A stretch of DNA of 6,730 bases from Octadecabacter sp. Lineage in GTDB: Bacteria > Pseudomonadota > Alphaproteobacteria > Rhodobacterales > Rhodobacteraceae. A model generated the notes under the pieces. That model was not told where the DNA came from and searched no databases. It saw only the letters and a program-made list of their open reading frames with translations. Made by a program: the position numbers and the translations under genes. The DNA lies in assembly GCA_003533975.1 (NCBI GenBank), contig DQCL01000232.1, positions 16,204 through 22,933 on the forward strand, in the 5' to 3' direction. How positions within the stretch are numbered: position 1 is the first letter of the stretch; every line of letters begins with the position of its first letter. Positions 1 through 5,619 of this stretch are shown here, one piece after another.

Positions 1-1
1 G

Positions 2-133
2 TTCGAAATCACCCACGGCATGCGTATCGCGCAGATGGTCGTCGCGCCCGTGGTGCAGGGCGTGTTTGAGATCGGCACAGTCGATGAGACAGCGCGTGGC
101 TCAGGCGGGTTCGGCTCAACCGGAACGACATAG
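2..133 (+). CDS. dut: dUTPase (deoxyuridine 5'-triphosphate nucleotidohydrolase), C-terminal part
   Basis: This is the last 43 codons of a gene that begins before the window, read in frame 2 and ending in TAG at 131-133. The translation carries [11 protein letters not shown], which matches conserved motif IV of trimeric dUTPases (G-x-RIAQ), and ends in [13 protein letters not shown], the glycine-rich motif V (RGxGGFGSTG) that closes over the nucleotide in this family. The enzyme hydrolyses dUTP to dUMP and pyrophosphate in the cytoplasm, which keeps uracil out of DNA and supplies dUMP for thymidylate synthesis. The stop codon overlaps the ribosome binding site of the next gene, so the two are probably co-transcribed. 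Identification is firm because motif V is diagnostic. The N-terminal motifs lie outside the window. Confidence 0.93.
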   Translation, partial: FEITHGMRIAQMVVAPVVQGVFEIGTVDETARGSGGFGSTGTT

Positions 134-137
134 GTGG
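132..137 (+). promoter_or_regulatory. Ribosome binding site of the MoeB-like gene
   Basis: AGGTGG lies 7 nt before the ATG at 145 and overlaps the dut stop codon. It supports the long start, which includes the membrane-spanning N-terminus, and suggests translation linked to dut. Confidence 0.55.
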
Positions 138-144
138 TCACGCG

Positions 145-1188
145 ATGATGATTGTTATCGGTCTCGCAGCGGCCCTATGGGGCATCGGATTGGCGATGAA
201 ACGTCCTCGATCCTACCGGTTTGCTATGATCGTGGTTTTGCTTGTTGGCGTGATCGTGCTGCACGTTACCCTGCCGGATGGTCACCCGATTAGGCGGGCC
301 ACGGGGCATGAGCCTGAAGTATGGATATTTGCCTTTGTTGCGGTAATGGTAATTTCTGGGTATTCAAAATTGCTTTCTATATTGCGCGCGCGCTCCGGTG
401 TCGTGGCGAATGGCAGCACTCAAACGAACAGCGACGCAGGGCCGTTTTCCGACACCGAACTGACCCGATATGCACGTCATATCGTGCTGCGTGAAATTGG
501 TGGGGCTGGGCAGAAGGCGCTGAAAGACGCCTCTGTTCTGGTCATCGGCGCGGGCGGCTTGGGGGCTCCGGCTTTGCAATATCTTGCTGCCGCCGGTGTT
601 GGCACGATTGGGGTGATTGACGATGATGTCGTCGACAATTCCAACCTACAGCGGCAGGTCATTCATACTGAAGCGAACATCGGAATGGCAAAAGTGCAAT
701 CTGCTGCAAAGGGAATGCGCGCATTGAATGGCAATGTCACCGTAAAGCCCTATCAGCGCCGTTTGACGCGCGAGATCGCAGCGGATTTGGTTGCGGACTA
801 TGATCTCGTGCTCGACGGCACAGATAATTTCGACACGCGCTACTTGGTGAATGAAGTTTGCATAAAGGCGCAAACGCCGCTGATCTCAGCAGCGTTGACC
901 CAGTGGGAGGGGCAGATCAGCGAATACGCCCCGCATGATGGAACGCCTTGTTATCAATGTGTTTTCCCCGAACGTCCTGACCCATCATTGGTGCCAAGTT
1001 GCGCCGAGGGTGGCGTGCTAGGCCCACTGCCCGGTGTGTTGGGGGCGATGATGGCAGTCGAAGCCGTCAAAACCCTGACAGGTGCGGGCGAGGGGTTGCG
1101 CGGGCGGTTGCTGATTTATGATGCACTTTACGCCGAAACGCGCATCATCGCGATTAAACCACGACCGGATTGCTTGATTTGCGGCTAA
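145..1188 (+). CDS. moeB: MoeB/ThiF/HesA family adenylyltransferase with N-terminal membrane anchor
   Basis: A 347-residue E1-like enzyme that is expected to adenylate the C-terminal Gly-Gly of a ubiquitin-like sulfur carrier (MoaD in molybdopterin synthesis, or ThiS in thiamine synthesis). Residues from about 105 on match MoeB closely. They include the nucleotide-binding loop GAGGLG (135-140), SNLQRQ (166-171), LDGTDN (223-228), the zinc-type pairs C269/C272 and C343/C346, and SCAEGGVLGP around C286. No rhodanese domain follows. E. coli MoeB is about 250 residues. The extra ~100 here contain three hydrophobic stretches (about 2-17, 26-43, 59-72). Arginines and lysine at 19-25 and 75-83 would place the catalytic domain in the cytoplasm. 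Start choice: ATG 145 with AGGTGG upstream; an adjacent ATG at 148 is equally possible. No MoaD, ThiS or other cofactor gene is in view, so MoeB versus ThiF/HesA cannot be settled by context. MoeB is the best match. Confidence 0.88.
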   Translation: MMIVIGLAAALWGIGLAMKRPRSYRFAMIVVLLVGVIVLHVTLPDGHPIRRATGHEPEVWIFAFVAVMVISGYSKLLSILRARSGVVANGSTQTNSDAGPFSDTELTRYARHIVLREIGGAGQKALKDASVLVIGAGGLGAPALQYLAAAGVGTIGVIDDDVVDNSNLQRQVIHTEANIGMAKVQSAAKGMRALNGNVTVKPYQRRLTREIAADLVADYDLVLDGTDNFDTRYLVNEVCIKAQTPLISAALTQWEGQISEYAPHDGTPCYQCVFPERPDPSLVPSCAEGGVLGPLPGVLGAMMAVEAVKTLTGAGEGLRGRLLIYDALYAETRIIAIKPRPDCLICG

Positions 1189-1191
1189 CGC

Positions 1192-1219
1192 TTGCCACCA
1201 AAGATTGCTGCGCCATACT
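1192..1219 (+). promoter_or_regulatory. Possible sigma-70-type promoter for the importer genes
   Basis: TTGCCA (1192-1197, five of six to TTGACA) and CATACT (1214-1219, four of six to TATAAT) are separated by 16 nt, just after the MoeB-like stop codon. Transcription would begin near 1226 and leave a short leader before the ATG at 1249. This is a consensus match by eye only; chance matches are common. Confidence 0.3.
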
Positions 1220-1235
1220 CTAGAAAATCCAACCT

Positions 1236-1242
1236 AAGGAAG
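1236..1242 (+). promoter_or_regulatory. Ribosome binding site that fixes the binding-protein start
   Basis: AAGGAAG lies 6 nt before ATG 1249. It picks this ATG over an in-frame TTG at 1192, and the protein then begins directly with a signal peptide. Confidence 0.75.
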
Positions 1243-1248
1243 ACTGCC

Positions 1249-2037
1249 ATGAAGACTCATATGATCGCTATAACCACCGCCGCCCTTTTTGCCACCACTG
1301 CGCTGGCAGACGGACACCTGCCCAATTTGGAAGGCCGCGAGATCGTCATCGTGACAGAAAACGCTTATCCGCCGCTTCAGTTTATTGACGGTAACGGCAA
1401 CGCAGTGGGTTGGGAATACGACGCAATGGCAGAAGTCGCCGAGCGCCTGAATGCGACCATCGCTTACGAAAACATCAGCTGGGACGCGATGATCCCTGCG
1501 GTGTCTGAAGGCCAGTTCGACATGGGTATGACCGGCATCACCATCCGCGAAGATCGCGCCGAGATCGTAGATTTTTCAGATACTTACATGACATCAGAAA
1601 TGGTCATGCTGGTGCGTGGCGACGAAGAACGCTTTATGGATGCCGCAAGCTTCGCTGCAGATGACGACCTGCTTGTCGCCGCACAGCCGGGCACCACCCC
1701 GTTTTACGTTGCCGTGTATGACGTGCTTGATGCCGACGAAGCTAACCCGCGCATTCAGCTGTTTGAAACATTCGGCGCTGGCGTCGCGGCGCTGCGCAAT
1801 GGCGACGTGGACCTTGTGTTAACAGATGGCACCGCTGCCAACGGTTATGTCGAAGCCTCCGATGGCGGCCTCAAGATTGTAGGCGAAAAACTCGGCACCG
1901 AAGACTTCGGTTTCATCTTCCCGCAAGGCTCCGACCTTGTTGAACCGATCAACGCCGCGATTGCGGATATGCAGGCGGACGGCACGATTGAAACGCTGAA
2001 TGTGCGTTGGTTCTTGGACTACAAACTCGGCGAGTAA
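1249..2037 (+). CDS. Periplasmic amino-acid-type ABC transporter substrate-binding protein (family 3)
   Basis: A 262-residue solute receptor for an ABC importer, exported to the periplasm. Residues 1-20 are a Sec signal peptide ending ALA, with likely cleavage before D21. The mature part fits the two-lobed SBP_bac_3 fold. AYPPLQF (39-45) is the typical first-lobe ligand loop. TGITIREDR followed by VDFS (95-110) contains R103 at the place of the arginine that binds the ligand carboxylate in GlnH-like proteins. PGTT (147-150) and D193 in LVLTDG match the second-lobe contacts, the aspartate usually holding the alpha-amino group. This predicts an amino acid or amino-acid-like ligand; side-chain specificity cannot be read from the sequence. 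The ORF can be extended to a TTG at 1192, but the ribosome binding site and signal peptide support ATG 1249. The permease gene follows after 6 nt, so they form one transport unit. Confidence 0.93.
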   Translation: MKTHMIAITTAALFATTALADGHLPNLEGREIVIVTENAYPPLQFIDGNGNAVGWEYDAMAEVAERLNATIAYENISWDAMIPAVSEGQFDMGMTGITIREDRAEIVDFSDTYMTSEMVMLVRGDEERFMDAASFAADDDLLVAAQPGTTPFYVAVYDVLDADEANPRIQLFETFGAGVAALRNGDVDLVLTDGTAANGYVEASDGGLKIVGEKLGTEDFGFIFPQGSDLVEPINAAIADMQADGTIETLNVRWFLDYKLGE

Positions 2038-2043
2038 AACCGC

Positions 2044-2841
2044 GTGATAACACCCCAGCAAGATCGGGATTTCCCGTATTGGCTGCTCATCGTTTTGGCG
2101 GTGGGCGGCTATTTATTTTGGCAGGTGGTCGCGGACGACCTCTATTCGAACGTTCTAAGAACCCTGTCGAAGGGTATAAAAATAACGCTATTCGTCACGT
2201 TCGTAGGGTTCGCTTTGGCCGCAAGCATCGGCCTTGGCCTCGCGCTGATGTCCATGTCGCGCTGGGTCGTCGTGCGCCAGATTGCGCGGTTGTATATTGA
2301 GATCGTGCGCGGCGTGCCGATCATCGTTCTCCTTCTTTATGTGGCATTTGTTTTGGCGCCGCTGCTCGTGGCGGGCTTCAACTGGGTCATCGAAGGGCTG
2401 GGGCTAGACCCCATCCGCAACCGTGACTTCAGTATGCTTTGGCGTGCAGTTATCGCGCTGACAATCGGCTATTCTGCCTTCATCGCGGAAGTCTTCCGCG
2501 CAGGGCTCCAAAGCGTCGAGAAAGGGCAAATCGAAGCAGCAGAGGCCCTTGGTCTTGGCAAATGGCACCGCTTTCGCCACATCGTATTCCCTCAGGCCTT
2601 TCGCCGCATCCTCCCCCCCTTAGGCAATGATTTCATCGCGATGGTGAAAGATAGCTCACTGGTGTCGGTGTTGGGCGTGTTGGACGTGACGCAGGCCGGT
2701 AAAATCACGGCGGCCGGCAATTTCCGCTATTTCGAAACATATAACATCGTCGCGCTGATCTATCTGACGATGACCATTGGCCTAAGCCTCGCTTTGCGCC
2801 GCCTTGAACGACATCTGCGGCAGAAAACGCCAGGTGGTTAA
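2044..2841 (+). CDS. Amino acid ABC transporter permease (HisM/GlnP type)
   Basis: A 265-residue inner-membrane subunit that would form the channel for the ligand delivered by the preceding binding protein. Hydrophobic segments lie at about 11-30, 47-69, 88-112, 133-153 and 233-253, with a further one possible near 200-215. EIVRGVPIIVLLLY (86-99) is the usual signature of polar amino acid permeases. FRAGLQSVEKGQIEAAEALG (151-170) leads into the EAA loop and its G at 170, the cytoplasmic coupling helix that docks on the ATPase. The start is GTG at 2044, with no good Shine-Dalgarno sequence (only GAG at 2032-2034). Translation probably depends on coupling to the binding protein stop 6 nt upstream. 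No other start lies close by without cutting the first membrane segment. Only one permease is present, so it would act as a homodimer. The partner ATPase is not in the window. Confidence 0.93.
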   Translation: MITPQQDRDFPYWLLIVLAVGGYLFWQVVADDLYSNVLRTLSKGIKITLFVTFVGFALAASIGLGLALMSMSRWVVVRQIARLYIEIVRGVPIIVLLLYVAFVLAPLLVAGFNWVIEGLGLDPIRNRDFSMLWRAVIALTIGYSAFIAEVFRAGLQSVEKGQIEAAEALGLGKWHRFRHIVFPQAFRRILPPLGNDFIAMVKDSSLVSVLGVLDVTQAGKITAAGNFRYFETYNIVALIYLTMTIGLSLALRRLERHLRQKTPGG

Positions 2842-2847
2842 CTTGGC
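2829..2847 (+). other. Hairpin over the permease stop codon
   Basis: GCCAGGT (2829-2835) can pair with ACTTGGC (2841-2847) with one G-T wobble and a 5-nt loop, enclosing the TAA. No T-run follows, so it is not a standard intrinsic terminator. It might stabilise the 3' end of the transporter message or be chance. Confidence 0.3.
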
Positions 2848-2884
2848 TGTGGCGCGTCGCGCTGCGGCTGCTTAGGTTGCCGAC

Positions 2885-2892
2885 AAAGGAGA
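2885..2892 (+). promoter_or_regulatory. Ribosome binding site that fixes the Dcp start
   Basis: AAAGGAGA lies 5 nt before ATG 2898. This is the strongest Shine-Dalgarno match in the window and rules out the upstream in-frame TTG at 2877, which would lie 5' of the site. Confidence 0.8.
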
Positions 2893-2897
2893 CTTTC

Positions 2898-4913
2898 ATG
2901 ACAAATCCGTTGCGCGCCCCGTGGGACACGCCGTTCGAACTGCCGCCATTCGATCTGATCGAGGACGCCCATTTTGCCCCCGCCCTTGAAGATGCCTTGG
3001 AAGAGGCGCGCGCCGCAATCGCCGCAATCTGTGATGGTTCTGAACCGACATTCGCCAACACAATCGAAGCACTATCGCTCGCCGATGCGCCGCTTGAAAA
3101 GGTGCTGTCGCCGTTCTTCGCCCTCGCGGGGGCAGACAGCAACGAGGCGCGCGAAGGGCTGATGCGGGACTTCTCACCAATGCTCTCAGCGTACTCTTCA
3201 GAAATCACAGCGAACGCAGACCTGTTCGCACGTATCGAAAAACTGTGGGAAGCGCGCGAAAGCCTTGATCTGAATGACGAACAACAACGTGTCCTGATGC
3301 TGGTCCACCGCAACTTCGTGCGGTCCGGCGCGGAATTGACAGGCTATGCTGCGGACCGCCTCGCCGAGGTAAAACAACGCCTTAGCGTGCTCGGAACCCA
3401 GTTCACACAAAACCTTCTGACCGATGAACGTAGCTGGTTCATGCCGCTTGATGACATGGCTGGCCTGCCTGATTTTGTGGTTCAGGCAGCAACCGCCGCA
3501 GGCGAGGACAAGGATGTAGGCGGCCCTGTCGTAACCCTGTCCCGTTCCTTGATCGTCCCGTTCCTACAGTTCTCCTCACGGCGCGACCTACGCGAGAAAG
3601 CCTACGAAGCATGGACCTCGCGTGGCGCAAACGGCGGTGAAACCGACAACCGCGCATTGACCGCTGAGATCCTAGCGCTACGTGCCGAGCGTGCGAACCT
3701 GCTCGGGTACGACAGCTTTGCTGACTACAAACTCGAAACCGAAATGGCCAAAACACCCGACGCTGTGCGCGCGCTTTTGATGCAAGTCTGGGAACCTGCC
3801 AAATCCGCCGCCGAAGCGGACGCGCAAGTCTTGCAAGCCACAATGCACACCGACGGTGAAACCGGCCCGCTTGAACCGTGGGACTGGCGCTATTACAGCG
3901 AAAAGCGCCGCGCGGCTGAGCATGATCTGAACGAAGCGGAACTCAAACCCTACCTGCAATTGGACCGCATGATCGAGGCAGCATTCGACTGTTCCAACAG
4001 GCTTTTCGGCCTAGAGTTCGCGCCCATCGACGCGCCGCTGTATCACGAAGACTGCCGCGCTTGGGACGTCACGCGCAACGGCAAACACGTGGCGGTCTTC
4101 ATCGGAGACTACTTCGCACGCGGCTCCAAACGCTCCGGTGCTTGGTGTTCTGCAATGCGTTCACAACAAAAACTCGCGGGCGACATCCGCCCCCATGTGA
4201 TCAACGTGTGCAACTTCGCCAAACCGCCCAAAGACGCGCCCGCGTTGTTGTCATATGACGATGCCCGCACCCTGTTTCACGAGTTCGGCCATGCATTACA
4301 CCAGATGCTGTCGGATGTGACGTACGAGCTCATCTCAGGAACCTCCGTGGCACGCGACTTCGTCGAACTGCCCAGCCAGCTCTATGAACACTGGCTCGAA
4401 GTCCCTGAAGTCTTGGAGAAATTCGCCATCCACGCCGAAACAAATGAGCCTATGCCACGCGATCTGCTTGACCGGATGCTCGGCGCTGCAACCTACGACA
4501 TGGGCTTTTCCACGGTCGAATATGTCGCCTCCGCGATGGTCGATCTGGCCTTTCATGAATCCGAGGATGCGCCCGCCGATCCGATGCAAAAACAGGCCGA
4601 AATCCTCGAAGACCTCGGACTGCCTCACGCGATCCGTATGCGCCACGCCACGCCGCATTTTGCCCATGTGTTCTCTGGCGACGGGTATTCAAGCGGATAT
4701 TACAGCTACATGTGGTCCGAAGTCATGGACGCGGATGCGTTCCAAGCGTTTGAGGACAATGGCGGCCCGTTCGACCCTGACATGGCGAAAAAACTGGAAA
4801 CGCACATCCTGTCCGCAGGTGGATCAGAAGACGCCGCCGTGCTTTACCAAAAATTCAGGGGGTCCATGCCGGACGCAACGGCACTGCTAAAAGGGCGCGG
4901 TTTGGCCAGCTAA
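2898..4913 (+). CDS. dcp: M3 family metallopeptidase, peptidyl-dipeptidase Dcp type
   Basis: A 671-residue zinc peptidase, about the full length of E. coli Dcp and OpdA (around 680). It is expected to remove dipeptides from the C-terminus of short peptides. There is no signal peptide, so it should act in the cytoplasm in peptide turnover. The zinc site is HEFGH (461-465), with H461 and H465 as ligands and E462 as the general base. The third ligand is E490 in DFVELPSQ. The C-terminal GYSSGYYSYMW (596-606) supplies the tyrosines that bind substrate. I prefer Dcp over oligopeptidase A because of NVCNF (436-440), SGTSVARDFVE (480-490) and EHW (497-499), where OpdA usually has a different sequence after ELPSQ. 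The start is ATG 2898 with a strong ribosome binding site. The gene sits 56 nt after the permease and ends in a hairpin that includes its last codons. It may be co-transcribed with the importer or have its own promoter; I see no clear one. Confidence 0.93.
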   Translation: MTNPLRAPWDTPFELPPFDLIEDAHFAPALEDALEEARAAIAAICDGSEPTFANTIEALSLADAPLEKVLSPFFALAGADSNEAREGLMRDFSPMLSAYSSEITANADLFARIEKLWEARESLDLNDEQQRVLMLVHRNFVRSGAELTGYAADRLAEVKQRLSVLGTQFTQNLLTDERSWFMPLDDMAGLPDFVVQAATAAGEDKDVGGPVVTLSRSLIVPFLQFSSRRDLREKAYEAWTSRGANGGETDNRALTAEILALRAERANLLGYDSFADYKLETEMAKTPDAVRALLMQVWEPAKSAAEADAQVLQATMHTDGETGPLEPWDWRYYSEKRRAAEHDLNEAELKPYLQLDRMIEAAFDCSNRLFGLEFAPIDAPLYHEDCRAWDVTRNGKHVAVFIGDYFARGSKRSGAWCSAMRSQQKLAGDIRPHVINVCNFAKPPKDAPALLSYDDARTLFHEFGHALHQMLSDVTYELISGTSVARDFVELPSQLYEHWLEVPEVLEKFAIHAETNEPMPRDLLDRMLGAATYDMGFSTVEYVASAMVDLAFHESEDAPADPMQKQAEILEDLGLPHAIRMRHATPHFAHVFSGDGYSSGYYSYMWSEVMDADAFQAFEDNGGPFDPDMAKKLETHILSAGGSEDAAVLYQKFRGSMPDATALLKGRGLAS

Positions 4914-4926
4914 GACGCGCCTTTTT
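4889..4926 (+). terminator. Rho-independent terminator, probably bidirectional
   Basis: AAAAGGGCGCG (4889-4899) pairs with CGCGCCTTTTT (4916-4926) over 11 bp with one G-T wobble and a 16-nt loop. The stem begins inside the last codons of dcp and its loop contains the TAA. A TTTTTGTTT run ends the + strand side. Read on the minus strand the same stem is followed by TTTT, so it could also stop transcription from the converging SH3 gene. Confidence 0.7.
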
Positions 4927-4932
4927 GTTTCT

Positions 4933-4962
4933 TTGGCTCTTAAATACTCTGCCCCGCAGGGC
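4933..4962. repeat. Intergenic motif with GCCC-CGCA-GGGC hairpin
   Basis: TTGGCTCTTAAATACTC (4933-4949) is followed by the perfect 4-bp inverted repeat GCCC-CGCA-GGGC (4951-4962). It sits between the dcp terminator and the converging SH3 gene stop. A near copy of the hairpin (11 of 12 bases) occurs at 5590-5601. The purpose is unknown; it may be a dispersed intergenic element or part of 3'-end processing of the SH3 message. Confidence 0.3.
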
Positions 4963-4969
4963 CGTTTGC

Positions 4970-5509
4970 CTAGTCGCGCAACTCATCCGTTGCGACGCCA
5001 AACAGCGCGGTTTTCAGGGCCCAACCACGGTATCCGTTCGCCCGCAGGCGGCACCAGTCCACGCTGCATTCGCCAAGGTCGGCAATCACGCCAAGCTCCA
5101 ACATGGCAACCTCGGCCGCGTCCGGTACGGGCTGCCCGCGCAGGGCCAATAAGTCCCGATCAACAATGACGGTGCGGTTGCCCGAAAGCAGGGAATAATG
5201 AACCCATCCGCCCATGCCTTCGCGGTCAACAACGCGGCGCCAATGGCCGTATTCGCCAACAACGCGCAGCGGCATGTCGCGACGCTGGAATACCCAGTCG
5301 ATTCGGTGAGACAGCGAAGGACCACGGCGCACATTGGCTTCGTGCGCCTTCAGCGACACAAAACGCGGCATCGGCAAGTTTGTTACCGGTCCGCGTTCGC
5401 CCTGAACGGCGGTAATCGGCGTGGCCACATCGCCAGTGGCTTCTTGTGCAACCACTGGCGCGCCAAACGCCACAGCGATCGCCAGACAAACTGTACGTCC
5501 TAAAATCAT
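4970..5509 (-). CDS. Exported protein with two SH3-like segments (SH3_4 type)
   Basis: A 179-residue protein of unknown precise role. Residues 1-21 form a Sec signal peptide (hydrophobic core about 6-20, ending VVA before Q22), so it is secreted to the periplasm or envelope. Residues 50-110 are a bacterial SH3-like domain. The landmarks are ANVRRGPS (59-65), VVGEYGHWRRV (83-93) and GWVHYSLLSG (101-110), which is the order seen in SH3_4 proteins. A second, less regular SH3-like segment covers about 114-170 and ends GYRGWALKTALFG. It contains C148 and C153 (ECSVDWC), which could form a disulfide in the periplasm. Such domains are usually taken to bind cell-wall or other envelope components, but the ligand here is not evident. 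The start ATG has only a modest ribosome binding site (GAGAG, complement of 5518-5522). It is convergent with dcp and divergent from the dehydrogenase. Confidence 0.87.
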   Translation of the reverse strand: MILGRTVCLAIAVAFGAPVVAQEATGDVATPITAVQGERGPVTNLPMPRFVSLKAHEANVRRGPSLSHRIDWVFQRRDMPLRVVGEYGHWRRVVDREGMGGWVHYSLLSGNRTVIVDRDLLALRGQPVPDAAEVAMLELGVIADLGECSVDWCRLRANGYRGWALKTALFGVATDELRD

Positions 5510-5619
5510 AATCTCTGCTCTCGACAGGCCTTAAATGTTCATGGTGGTTCTTGTGCCACCGGACCTTTGAGGGCAACTTGGCAATAACCGCCCCGTAGGG
5601 CAAGCAAAGGGACACAAAC
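5510..5619. promoter_or_regulatory. Divergent intergenic region with two inverted repeats
   Basis: This 110-nt gap must hold the promoter of the SH3 gene and that of the dehydrogenase. I find no convincing -35/-10 pair on either strand. It contains GGTGG-N8-CCACC (5543-5560) and GCCC-CGTA-GGGC (5590-5601). The first is centrally placed and could be an operator. The second would fall in the dehydrogenase leader, just before its ribosome binding site. Both are short enough to arise by chance. Confidence 0.4.
5606..5612 (+). promoter_or_regulatory. Ribosome binding site of the dehydrogenase
   Basis: AAAGGGA lies 7 nt before ATG 5620 and supports that start. Confidence 0.65.

Noticed and set aside
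66..293. 75-codon + frame overlapping the dut end and MoeB-like start
   Set aside because: The dUTPase motif V frame and the MoeB-like frame both explain this DNA. The alternative product is Arg/Asp-rich and matches nothing I know.
1192..1248. In-frame TTG start giving the binding protein 19 extra residues
   Set aside because: It has no ribosome binding site, and it would bury the signal peptide behind a charged extension. ATG 1249 has a good site.
2877..2897. In-frame TTG start for dcp
   Set aside because: It lies upstream of the strong AAAGGAGA that serves ATG 2898.
2705..3313. 202-codon open frame on the minus strand across the permease end and dcp start
   Set aside because: It overlaps two well-supported genes, is Ser/Arg-rich in the way antisense shadows of GC-rich genes are, and shows no recognisable motif.
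3439..3843. 134-codon minus-strand frame inside dcp
   Set aside because: It is arginine-rich shadow coding opposite a conserved peptidase, with no ribosome binding site or family resemblance.
4384..4890. 168-codon alternative + frame inside dcp
   Set aside because: It is out of frame with the HEFGH-containing protein, which continues intact through this stretch, so there is no reason to propose a frameshift or nested gene.
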